DNA of 64,000 nt, from contig JADJSX010000006.1 in the NCBI GenBank assembly GCA_016711485.1, positions 792,001 through 856,000 of the forward strand, in the 5' to 3' direction. This document shows positions 17,257-25,935 of this stretch, piece by piece (the stretch's first letter is position 1; each line of letters starts with the position of its first letter). Below the pieces are notes generated by a model. The model was not told the DNA's origin, did no database searches, and saw only the letters and a list, made by a program, of their open reading frames with translations. This DNA is from Leptospiraceae bacterium (GTDB lineage Bacteria; Spirochaetota; Leptospiria; Leptospirales; Leptospiraceae). The position numbers and the translations under genes were made by a program.

Positions 17257-18198
17257 ATGTCAGCTAAAATATTAGGATTAGGCGTCTATCGTCCACTCGA
17301 AAAAGTTTCTTCAGCAGAACTAGAAAAATTAGGACAAAATATAACGGGCATACCGGCAAATCGTTATTTTGCTTCACCCAAAGAAACTTCTATTTATATG
17401 AGTGTAGAATCAGCAAAATCGGCCATAACGAAAGCAAACCTTACACCGCTCGATATTGATTTTGTTTTATTTTTTTCTGGAATACCGGACTATGAAGTGC
17501 CAAAGGATGGAAACTTAGTTATTAAAGAACTAGGTGCAAAAAATGCAAATGTATGGACTGTAGATACCGCTTGTGCTAGTTTTATTTCGCAAATACGATT
17601 GGCTGAACTATTTCTTTTCCATAAACAATACAAACACATATTGTTAATTAATACAATGAACTGGGTAAATCGTGTTATCGACAAAAAAAGCGGTTACTCT
17701 TTAGTAGGCGATGGATCTGCTTCCGTAGTTTTAACAACTAAAAAGGAAAAAGATTTAATGACGTTATCCCCTACAGTCGAAAAAACAGAGCCGGATTATT
17801 TCGATTTTTTAGAATTAAAATCTCCTTTGGTGACTAAACAAAATGAACTGATTCATTTTTCTTACGATCCAAAACATACAAAATTTTTTCTAAAAAATGC
17901 TACTTTACCGGCAAAAGAATTACTCGAAAGAGAAAATATTTCAGGGAAAGACATAGATTGGTTTATCGCTCACCAAACTGGAATTCCAATGCTTGAACGT
18001 TGGTGTAAATCGTTAGACATTAACCCCAAAAAAAATTTAAACACTTATCATGAATCAGCCAATATGTCTTCAGTTAATATTCCTTATATTTTACATAAGT
18101 ATATTTACGAAGAACCTTGTATTCTACCCGGACAAAAAATTCTTTTTTTCGCTGTTGGTGCAGGTCTACATGTAGCTACTATGTTATTTGAATACTAA
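17257..18198 (+). CDS. 3-oxoacyl-ACP synthase III (FabH/OleA-like) condensing enzyme
   Basis: A 313-residue thiolase-fold condensing enzyme with the KAS III triad intact: Cys106 in VDTACASFI, His239 in FIAHQTGIPM and Asn269 in HESANMSSVNIP. The N-terminal start (KILGLGVYRPLEKVSS) and the C-terminal LFFAVGAGLHVATMLFEY are typical. It lacks the usual fab-gene neighbours and instead lies 6 bases after a thiolase and 12 bases before a carotenoid oxygenase, so a specialised acyl condensation is more likely than housekeeping fatty-acid initiation. Alternatives are an OleA-like head-to-head condensation or a polyketide starter step. Substrate not determinable here. Confidence 0.82.
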   Translation: MSAKILGLGVYRPLEKVSSAELEKLGQNITGIPANRYFASPKETSIYMSVESAKSAITKANLTPLDIDFVLFFSGIPDYEVPKDGNLVIKELGAKNANVWTVDTACASFISQIRLAELFLFHKQYKHILLINTMNWVNRVIDKKSGYSLVGDGSASVVLTTKKEKDLMTLSPTVEKTEPDYFDFLELKSPLVTKQNELIHFSYDPKHTKFFLKNATLPAKELLERENISGKDIDWFIAHQTGIPMLERWCKSLDINPKKNLNTYHESANMSSVNIPYILHKYIYEEPCILPGQKILFFAVGAGLHVATMLFEY

Positions 18199-18210
18199 AA
18201 GGACACAAAA

Positions 18211-19611
18211 ATGAGCCAAGAATCCATTGCTAAAAAATTAATTCAAAGTCCATACTTAGAAGGAATTTTTACTCCTCTAAAAGAAGAAAAGGAAGAATAT
18301 AATTTAAAAACGGAAGGAGAAATTCCATCAGATTTAAATGGGAAGTTGGTGTTTAATGCATCTAATCCGCAATTTAAACCGAAAAATTTTTATAGTTGGT
18401 TTGATGGAGATGGAATGATTCACTCTACTTCAATTCAAAATGGAAAAGTCTCCTATAAAAATAAATACGTTAGGACAAATGGATTTATAGAAGAACAAAA
18501 AAAAGGCAAACCAATTTGGGATGGGATTATCGGTAAAATTGACGAAACCAAAGAACATGGAAACATGAAAGATTCTTCCAACACTTCAATTGTGTGGTTT
18601 AATAATATTTTGCTCTCTCTTTGGTATCTAAGTGGACGTCCATACCAAATAGATCCAGAGACAATGGAAACTAAGGGAATATATAATTTTTACGGAAAAT
18701 TTGAAAATTATATGGCTGCACATACAAAACTAGATCCAAGAACTGGTGAACTTGTATTTTTTAATTATAATTTATATAAACCGCCATTTATGAATTACGG
18801 AGTAATTTCAAAAAATAATAAAGTACATTACACTCCGATTCATATTCCAGAATCAAGTTATTGCCATGATATTGCGATTACAAAAAATTACTCTATCTTA
18901 ATTGATTTGCCATTAGCGTGGAAAATGGAGCCTGGAAAAAAACAAAGACGGTTTTTAGAATTCAACCTAAACCGCCCTTCTCGTTTCGGAGTGATTCCAC
19001 GACTGGGAACAGATTCCGACATTCGATGGTTTACGGCTAATCCTTGTTATATGTTTCATGTTGTAAATTCGTATGAAGAGAATAATAAAATTATCCTCTA
19101 CGGTTGCCGTATAGACAATCCAATGCCAGAAAAAGCAAACTTACTTGCTCCTAACGAAGGAACTCTCTCGTTTGCTCCTGTATTTCATAAATGGGAATTT
19201 GACCTTATTACTGGTACAACTAAGGAAGAACAACTCGATGAAGTTTACGCCGAGTTTCCGCGAATCAATGAGGATTTTGCAGGTGAAAAATACCGTTATA
19301 GTTATCATGGTAGATTTACTTCTGGTGAAATTTTACAAGACGCATTTATAAAATATGACAGAGAAACTATTTCAAATAAACTATATGAAATGCCAAAAGG
19401 TCTGTATTGCAACGAACCAGTATACGTTAAATCAATAAAATCCGAAGCAGAAGATGGAGGATACTTATTATCTTATATAAGTTCTGAACATACAAAAGGA
19501 GAAGTCTGGATATTTAGTGCAAGTGAAATCGAAAAAGGTCCAATTGGTAAAATATTTTTACCAGAGCGGTTACCTCCCGTATTCCACGGAACTTGGGTCA
19601 ATAATTTTTAA
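18211..19611 (+). CDS. carotenoid cleavage oxygenase family protein
   Basis: A 466-residue member of the RPE65/carotenoid cleavage dioxygenase family, seven-bladed propellers with a non-haem Fe(II). The four iron-binding histidines can be placed: His171 (MAAHTKLDP), His219 (SYCHDIAI), His283 (YMFHVVNSYEE) and His459 (PVFHGTWV). Other family marks are the opening segment (FTPLKEEKEE), SWFDGDGMIHS and YHGRFTSGEILQDAF. Family members oxidatively split carotenoids, apocarotenals or stilbenes such as lignostilbene. No carotenoid synthesis gene is present in the window, and the gene lies 12 bases behind the two condensing enzymes. It converges with the HAD phosphatase gene with a 9-base gap. Confidence 0.88.
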   Translation: MSQESIAKKLIQSPYLEGIFTPLKEEKEEYNLKTEGEIPSDLNGKLVFNASNPQFKPKNFYSWFDGDGMIHSTSIQNGKVSYKNKYVRTNGFIEEQKKGKPIWDGIIGKIDETKEHGNMKDSSNTSIVWFNNILLSLWYLSGRPYQIDPETMETKGIYNFYGKFENYMAAHTKLDPRTGELVFFNYNLYKPPFMNYGVISKNNKVHYTPIHIPESSYCHDIAITKNYSILIDLPLAWKMEPGKKQRRFLEFNLNRPSRFGVIPRLGTDSDIRWFTANPCYMFHVVNSYEENNKIILYGCRIDNPMPEKANLLAPNEGTLSFAPVFHKWEFDLITGTTKEEQLDEVYAEFPRINEDFAGEKYRYSYHGRFTSGEILQDAFIKYDRETISNKLYEMPKGLYCNEPVYVKSIKSEAEDGGYLLSYISSEHTKGEVWIFSASEIEKGPIGKIFLPERLPPVFHGTWVNNF

Positions 19612-19620
19612 TAAATAAAT

Positions 19621-20478
19621 TTATAAATGTAAATTGGAAAAGGATACTTCTTTAAATAATCCCTTGAATTCGGAAGGAGTTTCTCCGCCATTGATCATAA
19701 CCCCAATACCTTGTCCTTCTTCTAATTTTTGTTCAGTTATATACTTCAGAAATGACCCGTCTGTATGAAAACTATTTCCAAAACCAGCCAGAATGTAAAC
19801 ATTTTCTGCTTTTTTTTCTTTTAGAATATTTTCGACTATTTGAATTAATTTTTCTCGTTTTCCTTCAGCATACGTAACAGGTGAGATTTCATTTAGTGTA
19901 ATAATTCCATTTTGTAACTCTAATTCAATTCCGAATAAACAATCATCTTCTATTGGAAGTGTGCCACTCATCCCTTTCACGAAAAAATTCGCACTGGCAG
20001 ATAAAATAAAAGACTGAATGCCTGATTTTTGTAATTCTTCTAATATTCTAATCGAAGAAGAAAAATAATATTTCTGTAGAACATTTTGAAACTGTGTTTT
20101 GGCTAACCCTAGAATCAAAGATTCATGATTACCTTCAAATATTTGCGGCAAAAAGATATATGCCTCTTTTTTATCTACATTTTCCATTTCTCGGTATTTT
20201 TTCCAGAATGCGGCTACACCTTCTTTGCCTTTAAAATCTTTGGCATAACCTTTCAAAATTCCAAGTTCGACTAATCCCTTAAATATCTCCTCTCCATTTT
20301 CACTCAATCCTTCCGAACAATCACCCTTTAATATGGTGCCATCAAAATCCCAAAATGCCAAAAAAGCCGATTTACTTGGATTGAGCATTTTTTCATTCTT
20401 ATTATTTATCTCAATCTGACTTTTCAGATTCAAAATACTATCAATGATTTCTTTTTCGTAAATTTCTTCTCTCTGCAT
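19621..20478 (-). CDS. HAD-superfamily phosphatase (SerB-like, subfamily IB)
   Basis: A 285-residue HAD hydrolase. Motif I is AFWDFDGTILKGD with nucleophile Asp44 and general acid Asp46. Motif II is FILSASANFF, the lysine motif lies near YAEGKREKLIQIV, and motif III/IV is represented by VYILAGFGNSFHTDGSFL, where the usual Gly-Asp-x-x-x-Asp is replaced by Gly-Phe-Gly-Asn with Asp slightly later. A helical cap lies between motifs I and II, as in phosphoserine-phosphatase-like enzymes. The first 35 residues are a charged extension ahead of the fold. It is alone on its strand, convergent with the carotenoid-oxygenase gene. Substrate unknown. Confidence 0.75.
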   Translation of the reverse strand: MQREEIYEKEIIDSILNLKSQIEINNKNEKMLNPSKSAFLAFWDFDGTILKGDCSEGLSENGEEIFKGLVELGILKGYAKDFKGKEGVAAFWKKYREMENVDKKEAYIFLPQIFEGNHESLILGLAKTQFQNVLQKYYFSSSIRILEELQKSGIQSFILSASANFFVKGMSGTLPIEDDCLFGIELELQNGIITLNEISPVTYAEGKREKLIQIVENILKEKKAENVYILAGFGNSFHTDGSFLKYITEQKLEEGQGIGVMINGGETPSEFKGLFKEVSFSNLHL

Positions 20479-20640
20479 AAAAGGATTAAAACAAATCTAA
20501 AGGTTTTTATCAAACCATTTTATTTTTAAGGCGAAATGGACTGTTTGTGTTAACTGGGTTGTTCACATTTATCATTCACTAGATTTTTTTAATTTACCCT
20601 TCGCCATGCATATTCCGTAAATAGCCTCCCACCTAATCTG

Positions 20641-20752
20641 TAAATAATCGTCAAAAGTAATTTCGAAATTTGTAAAGAATAAGTTATTCTCAAATACCAA
20701 AAATACGGATCAGTTTAGCGAGTCGGTATTTACTTTTGGAGTTTGGTATTTG
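20641..20752 (+). repeat. dispersed repeat Y, copy 2
   Basis: Shares with the copies at 4087 and 25741 the blocks ttattctcaaataccaaaaa and cggtatttacttttgg, then tttggtat. An outer caaaagtaat block at 20652 adds a further ACTTTTG complement. The ccaaaaata and tatttacttttgg blocks can pair as a stem. Confidence 0.55.
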
Positions 20753-20976
20753 TAAATTTATATTTAAATATCTTTTTTTTCCATTTTTCAGTAGTAGCAG
20801 TAATTTATTAAACATAAGAAAACTATAATAGTAAACATTACTTATTAACAATATTTCATTAGTACTATTACAAAAAAAAGATTATTTATTAAACAAAACG
20901 AAATAAAGACTTGCACTACCAGTAAATAATCATTTCATTGTAGCCTAAAATTTAGATACCAAGCTCTAATAATTAG

Positions 20977-20999
20977 CAATCTTTGTAAGATTGTATAAT
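20977..20999 (+). promoter_or_regulatory. candidate -10 with abutting palindrome upstream of the GAF-SpoIIE gene
   Basis: A perfect TATAAT lies at 20994-20999. It is preceded directly by caatctt-tgt-aagattg (20977-20993), a 7-3-7 inverted repeat occupying the -35/-10 spacer. No good -35 hexamer is present, as expected if an activator or repressor binds there. The leader to ATG 21064 would be about 58 bases. Confidence 0.35.
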
Positions 21000-21063
21000 A
21001 TTTTAGCGTATAGAATTTCATCTATTAGGTATAAAATTTGCAAGGAAAAGGTAGGATATTGCT

Positions 21064-22920
21064 ATGATAGAGCTAAAATATGGAACTAGAAAAGTAATTT
21101 CGTTTAGAGGCGCTAAAAAGGTCGTCGGAGGATTGTCTGATCAAAATAAAATTGCGGTTTTATTGTACATCAGCAAGGAATTTTCGAATGTAGGCCGTGA
21201 AGAAGATCTCTTTGATACTTTAATTACGCTTTGCAAAGAAATTTTTGAATGCGATAACACCACTCTAAGGCTTTGGGACGGAGAATTACTCGTACCAATC
21301 AAATACATCAAGGAAACTAGCCCTCCTCGCCGAAATTTGACACCGCAAGAAGGATATTCCGGAAACGCATTCTCTTCCAAAAAACCCCTTATTATTCCAA
21401 ATCTAAAACAGAGCCCTGGGTATTTAGATGAAGGGGAAACTACTAAATGCGTAATTTGCGTACCAATTACCTATAAGGATGACGTTTTAGGCACAATCTC
21501 CGTTGAATCGGACACCGAATTCTTTTATAAAGAAGATGATCTGGAAATCTTAGAAGCATTAGGCTCTCAATTAGCACTCGCGTTAACAGGCGTCAGGTTA
21601 ATTGAAGGCCTAATGACTGCTAGAGCTAGAGAAGCTGCGATTTTATCTCAATTAGAATGGGATTTGAAAATGGGTAGGAATGTGCAAAGTCAAATTTTGC
21701 AACATCATCTTCATCCATGGAATGGTATGTATTTTGGCACCCACTACGAGCCGATGGTGGAGGTGAGTGGAGACTATTTTGACGTAGTAAAACAAGGCAA
21801 CACTATGACAGCCATTATTGTGGATGTATCAGGACACGGAATTCCTGCTGCGTTAGTAACTATGGCTATCCATTTTCACTTTAATCGATATGTAATTCAG
21901 GGTCTCGGCCTAGCAGAAATAATGGAACAAATGGGAGAAGCCTTAAAACCACAACTTCCTGAATCTACTTATTTCACAGCATTTATTCTAAGAATCTATC
22001 ATGATTATAGTTATGCATATATAAACGGTGGGCATCAAAAAGTCCTTCATTTTAAAAATGACGATACAATAGATGAATTAGATTCAAAAGGTGTTCCCCT
22101 TGGGATTTTGGATGTGAAAAAATCGGACTATGAAGAAGAACATGGTAAAATTGAACCAGGCGAATATCTTCTCATGTTTACTGATGGGTTTACAGAACAG
22201 AAAAATGCAGGTGGCGAAGAATACGGACATGTTAGATTCAAAGAATCTTTTCTCAAAGCTAGGAATTCGATTCAAAAAGACAAAACCAATGTATTTGCCA
22301 AAGATATCGTCAAATCAGTATTAACCGACTGGAATGAGTTCAGAGGAAATCAAAACAATGGTGACGATTTAGCTTTACTCCTACTACAATGTAACACAAC
22401 GATTACAAATGCACTTCCGCTTGTAAGAATGGCTAAAGTTTCAGCGCGCCAAAAAAATAATGCAGATGCATACTCTCTAGCACTACAGGCTTATAAGATA
22501 GATCCTTCGATTAAAGATAATTTACTATTTTTGGGTAAAATGTATTATAACGATGGGAAGTATGCAGAAAGTGTAAAATTTATTGACGAATATATTAAAA
22601 CTAGTGGAGAGGATACTGCTATTATCCACTACTTATACGGCAAAGCATTATTTAACTCTGAGAGACTCTCTGATGCAAAACGTGCACTCAAAAAATCTTT
22701 ATCCTGTGACCATACTTTTGCAAAATCTAGTCTACTTTTAGCTAAGTGTTATTTAAAAGAAAATGCTATTCCGAAAGCAATTAAAACGTTACAACAAGGT
22801 GTCAAAAGTACTCCAAGTAACGATGCATTAAAGGTTTCTCTAAAAAAATTGGAAGGAATTTCAATTATCAGAACAAATACAGAAGAGTTACCGGAAGATT
22901 TAACGGTAGATTCGATTTAA
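21064..22920 (+). CDS. GAF-SpoIIE (PP2C-type) phosphatase with C-terminal TPR repeats
   Basis: A 618-residue cytosolic regulator. A GAF sensor domain (about 25-175, LFDTLITLCKEIFECDNTTLR, then CVPITYKDDVLGTISVES) is linked by a helix to a SpoIIE phosphatase domain (about 205-440). That domain has EVSGDYFDVVKQG and IIVDVSGHGIPAALVTM supplying metal-binding aspartates, and NGDDLALLLLQ at its end. The last 170 residues hold about four TPR helices (KIDPSIKDNLLFLGKMYYNDGKYAES...). Such proteins dephosphorylate partner proteins, commonly anti-anti-sigma factors, in response to a small molecule or redox signal. The amt gene starts 21 bases later on the same strand, suggesting co-transcription. Start ATG 21064 has AGGAT upstream. 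Confidence 0.9.
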   Translation: MIELKYGTRKVISFRGAKKVVGGLSDQNKIAVLLYISKEFSNVGREEDLFDTLITLCKEIFECDNTTLRLWDGELLVPIKYIKETSPPRRNLTPQEGYSGNAFSSKKPLIIPNLKQSPGYLDEGETTKCVICVPITYKDDVLGTISVESDTEFFYKEDDLEILEALGSQLALALTGVRLIEGLMTARAREAAILSQLEWDLKMGRNVQSQILQHHLHPWNGMYFGTHYEPMVEVSGDYFDVVKQGNTMTAIIVDVSGHGIPAALVTMAIHFHFNRYVIQGLGLAEIMEQMGEALKPQLPESTYFTAFILRIYHDYSYAYINGGHQKVLHFKNDDTIDELDSKGVPLGILDVKKSDYEEEHGKIEPGEYLLMFTDGFTEQKNAGGEEYGHVRFKESFLKARNSIQKDKTNVFAKDIVKSVLTDWNEFRGNQNNGDDLALLLLQCNTTITNALPLVRMAKVSARQKNNADAYSLALQAYKIDPSIKDNLLFLGKMYYNDGKYAESVKFIDEYIKTSGEDTAIIHYLYGKALFNSERLSDAKRALKKSLSCDHTFAKSSLLLAKCYLKENAIPKAIKTLQQGVKSTPSNDALKVSLKKLEGISIIRTNTEELPEDLTVDSI

Positions 22921-22941
22921 TTTAACTATAAGGACATTAAA

Positions 22942-24372
22942 ATGATAAAATTTTTTATATTGTTTATTTACTTCACTATAACTATTTTCTCGCAAGAAGT
23001 TGTAACTGATGAAATTAAAACATCTTCGGATAATTTAATTCAAAGCGTTCAAGAAGAATTAAAAATTTTGCAAGAAGCTAATTTAGCTGAAAAACTGGAA
23101 ACATCAAAACTAAGAAGTGAAATTAATTTACTTTGGGTTTGTATTGCCGCATTTCTTGTTTTTTTTATGCAGACAGGTTTTGCCCTCGTGGAAGCAGGAT
23201 TCACGAGAGCAAAAAATACTGTAAATATTTTAATGAAAAATCTTTCCGATTTTACAATTGGTTCTATTTGTTTTTGGTTATTTGGATTTTCTTTAATGTT
23301 TGGTCCACTTTTAATCCAAGAATTTGGAATCGGAAAAATTTCATTTTTAGAAACTAGTTTACTTCTAGTCGATGGAAAACCTTCTCCTGAAAAATATGGA
23401 TTCTTTTTATTTCAATTAGTCTTTGCCGCTACGGCTACTACGATAGTATCCGGTGCAATGGCGGAAAGAACAAAGTTCACCGCTTATTTATTGTTTTCCT
23501 TTCTAATGACCGGATTTATTTATCCAATTTTTGGAAGTTTTGTATGGTCAAATTTATTTGATGCGAATAACACAGGTTTTCTTGCAAAGATGGGTTTTAT
23601 TGATTTTGCTGGATCTACAGTCGTTCATTCTATTGGTGGATGGGCGGGTCTTGCAGGTACGATTGTATTAAAACCGAGACTAGGCAGATACCAAGCCGGT
23701 GGAACTATTATTCCCATTTTAGGGCATAATATGACTATAGCCGCAATGGGAGTTTTTATCTTATGGTTGGGTTGGTTTGGTTTTAATCCTGGGAGCACTG
23801 GAGTTATTGATGGTGGATCTTTCGCAATTATCGCAATTACCACGAATATGGCAGCCGCTTCTGGTGCAATATCTGCAATGGTTTTAAGTTGGTTACTTTT
23901 TAAAAAACCGGATATTGGAATTACACTGAATGGCGGATTAGCCGGATTAGTCGCTATCACAGCATCTTGTAATAATGTAGGCATTACATCTTCCGTTATT
24001 ATCGGATTAATCGGAGGATTATTGGTTGTTGGCGGAGTTTTATTGTTAGACAAAATAGGAATAGATGACCCAGTTGGAGCTGTAAGCGTTCACGGCTTTA
24101 ACGGTGCATGGGGAACATTAGCAGTTGGACTTTTCGCAGATGCAAATTTTGGTGGAGGGCCAAATGGATTGTTCTTTGGCGGTGGATTCTCCTTATTAGG
24201 CATTCAAGCATTTGGCGTACTATTAGCATTTTTATGGGCATTTTTACTGAGTTTTGCTGTATTCTATTTAATTGACAAAGCATTTGGAATAAGAGTCAGT
24301 GAAGATGAAGAAATCATTGGATTAGATTTATTAGAACACGGAAATGAGGCATATCCCGATTATAAATCCTAA
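22942..24372 (+). CDS. amt: ammonium transporter (Amt/MEP/Rh family) with exported coiled-coil extension
   Basis: A 476-residue ammonium channel. A signal-peptide-like segment (1-17, FFILFIYFTITIFS) and a charged, probably coiled-coil stretch (25-65) precede the eleven-helix Amt core, starting INLLWVCIAAFLVFFMQTGFALVEAGFTRAKN. The pore histidines lie in TVVHSIGGWAGLAG and VSVHGFNGAWGTLAVGLF. Other core motifs are AERTKFTAYL and GFNPGS. The N-terminal extension is longer than in E. coli AmtB. No glnK/PII gene follows, which is unusual for amt. The gene starts 21 bases after the GAF-SpoIIE gene, and its stop overlaps the convergent barrel gene by a few bases. Confidence 0.93.
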   Translation: MIKFFILFIYFTITIFSQEVVTDEIKTSSDNLIQSVQEELKILQEANLAEKLETSKLRSEINLLWVCIAAFLVFFMQTGFALVEAGFTRAKNTVNILMKNLSDFTIGSICFWLFGFSLMFGPLLIQEFGIGKISFLETSLLLVDGKPSPEKYGFFLFQLVFAATATTIVSGAMAERTKFTAYLLFSFLMTGFIYPIFGSFVWSNLFDANNTGFLAKMGFIDFAGSTVVHSIGGWAGLAGTIVLKPRLGRYQAGGTIIPILGHNMTIAAMGVFILWLGWFGFNPGSTGVIDGGSFAIIAITTNMAAASGAISAMVLSWLLFKKPDIGITLNGGLAGLVAITASCNNVGITSSVIIGLIGGLLVVGGVLLLDKIGIDDPVGAVSVHGFNGAWGTLAVGLFADANFGGGPNGLFFGGGFSLLGIQAFGVLLAFLWAFLLSFAVFYLIDKAFGIRVSEDEEIIGLDLLEHGNEAYPDYKS

Positions 24373-25043
24373 TAGGAAAACTTTATCCCATAAGAAATAA
24401 AATTCGAACCACATGCAGGATCGGGAGGACAAAAAAGTCCAAATACTCCCGACCTGTGGTGGATTCGTAAAAATACACGTGGATTATAAGAAGTATCCCA
24501 TACTCTATAATCCAATTCTACCATAACATAGTTCAAAAGATTTCTAGATTCAATTCCTTTAAACTGAAATAAACCTGTGTCAAAATAAAATCCTTTTCGT
24601 TTATTCTCTAAAGCTGGATTTTGACTAGATATAGAAATTCCTTCTCCAAAAGCAAAACTTATAGGCAAATAAAATAGATTGGAAATACGAGCCAAAGTTA
24701 ATATATCGGATTCCCAGTGATTCATGATTCCAAAATGTTTTACAAACAATGCTTCTACTTCAAAGTCCAAAAAACGAATTTTATAACTCAGCGGATAATT
24801 AATACCTACCACACCTATAAAAGAATCTCGATAATCCGTTTTTTGAGAAAATAAAATTGGAAGAAGATCGGTTTCAGTATATTTGCCGCCATAAAATAAA
24901 AGGTTATACTTATTTGCCTTTTTTACTGTTTCGTCAGCATAAATAGGAAATAACAAAATGAAAAATAAACTAATCCATTTCTTTTTACATAGTAAATATT
25001 TTCGTATTTTGGATAGATGATTCAGGCAATTCAAAAATTTCAT
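24369..25043 (-). CDS. predicted outer-membrane beta-barrel, possibly a PagL-like lipid A deacylase
   Basis: A 224-residue exported protein. After a basic start, the segment WISLFFILLFPIYADET acts as a signal peptide with cleavage near Ala. The mature part alternates polar and aromatic residues as beta-strands and ends in FISYGIKFSY, a C-terminal aromatic typical of barrels. The segment VFLRIHHRSGVFGLF recalls the His/Ser region of PagL-type lipid A 3-O-deacylases and leptospiral acyloxyacyl-hydrolase-like proteins; that match is by eye only. Its start overlaps the stop of the upstream lipoprotein gene by four bases (ATGA), so they are coupled. It converges with amt. Confidence 0.55.
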   Translation of the reverse strand: MKFLNCLNHLSKIRKYLLCKKKWISLFFILLFPIYADETVKKANKYNLLFYGGKYTETDLLPILFSQKTDYRDSFIGVVGINYPLSYKIRFLDFEVEALFVKHFGIMNHWESDILTLARISNLFYLPISFAFGEGISISSQNPALENKRKGFYFDTGLFQFKGIESRNLLNYVMVELDYRVWDTSYNPRVFLRIHHRSGVFGLFCPPDPACGSNFISYGIKFSY

Positions 25044-25696
25044 TTATCTTTTGTGGTTTCTTGTAAATGTTGAAAAAAAACTGATTGAACTTTAATAAAA
25101 CTAGTTTTTAAAAATAATTTGTAATCCTTACAATACTCTTCTTTATTGGCTTCCAATACCTGCCGTATTTTATCAGGGCTTTCGTAGAGACAGTATTTTT
25201 GTAAATGGTCTGGTCTACGATAAGAATTTAACAACGTACCAACGTTAGTCGCAATAAATCCTGTATAAAAAGGCAATACTCCCCAGTAACCTGTTCGACC
25301 CTCCGAAGCCAAATTGGTATTTTCTAAAAGTGTTTCTTTGCTATTTTCGACATAAAAAATAAAATCTACTTTTGCTGAATTAGTTAAAAATACTCCAAAT
25401 GTGAGTGAGAGTAATGACTTACCAGCACTCAAAAAATAATCACTGGAACTCTCCTTTATTTGTGTTTCAATATATACATCTTTGATTTTTTCATTAGAAC
25501 TTAGATCATGAGTTGGAACACATGATCCGATAGCTGCTTTCACTAAAGAGTCACAAATAATATCAACTAAAACTTGATCTGATGAATAAAACCGGATTAA
25601 TAATGGTTCAGACTCTGAAACCGTCTGAACTTCGGATTCAGTAATTTGATATGCGCAATTGAAAAAAAATAAAAGAACTAAACAAACTATTTTCAT
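25040..25696 (-). CDS. hypothetical lipoprotein
   Basis: A 218-residue protein beginning MKIVCLVLLFFFNCAYQ; the cysteine at about residue 14 after a hydrophobic run fits a relaxed spirochaetal lipobox. The mature protein has a segment SLLSLTFGVFLTNSAKVDFIFYVE and later WGVLPFYTGFI. Its pattern of a buried strand, then a shared-looking F-x-x-Y/V strand, resembles the small lipoproteins at 59426 and 60036 of this window, though similarity is weak. It is coupled to the following barrel gene by a four-base overlap, so the two products may work together at the outer membrane. Function unknown. Confidence 0.65.
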   Translation of the reverse strand: MKIVCLVLLFFFNCAYQITESEVQTVSESEPLLIRFYSSDQVLVDIICDSLVKAAIGSCVPTHDLSSNEKIKDVYIETQIKESSSDYFLSAGKSLLSLTFGVFLTNSAKVDFIFYVENSKETLLENTNLASEGRTGYWGVLPFYTGFIATNVGTLLNSYRRPDHLQKYCLYESPDKIRQVLEANKEEYCKDYKLFLKTSFIKVQSVFFQHLQETTKDK

Positions 25697-25740
25697 TGAA
25701 TTTCCTAATATACCACTTTTCCTAAATAAGTTCCGCTATT

Positions 25741-25820
25741 TTTCACAAAATGGGTATTCCTAATTGCCAAAAGAAAGTTATCTAGTTTTAAATCGGAATT
25801 TACTTTTGGCATTTGGTATA
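25741..25820 (+). repeat. dispersed repeat Y, copy 3
   Basis: Shares gggtattcc, attgccaaaag, tttaaatcgg and atttacttttggcatttggtat blocks with copies at 4087 and 20641. A further ccaaaagtaaat follows at 25846-25857, complementary to the atttacttttgg block, so a stem of about 12 bp is possible. It lies upstream of the cyclic-nucleotide-binding gene. Confidence 0.55.
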
Positions 25821-25935
25821 AAGATTTCAGTATTCAACTTAAGTTCCAAAAGTAAATTCAAATTTATTTCGTTTTTGCATAGAAATCTATTTGCTGATTT
25901 GATTTTTGGTATTAAATAGGAACCCCATAAGTTTT

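Larger units (their letters stand above)
20479..21063. other. 585-base intergenic gap with one repeat Y copy, no gene seen
   Basis: This divergent gap between the HAD phosphatase and the GAF-SpoIIE gene contains repeat Y at 20641-20752 and a possible promoter near 20977-20999. The rest (20760-20970) is A/T-rich sequence without a plausible reading frame on either strand. Confidence 0.6.

Noticed and set aside
23625..24053. 142-codon minus-strand frame inside amt
   Set aside because: Its Pro/Ile/Asn-rich composition is the antisense of membrane-helix codons; amt is clearly the real gene.
6777..25890. Shared 15-mer tttgcatagaaatct upstream of the hybrid kinase and near 25876
   Set aside because: In AT-rich DNA of this length, matches of 15 bases are expected by chance, and the flanks differ.
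25906..25935. TTG start extending the cyclic-nucleotide-binding protein by ten residues
   Set aside because: The extra residues have no fold value and ATG 25936 begins a normal helical start.
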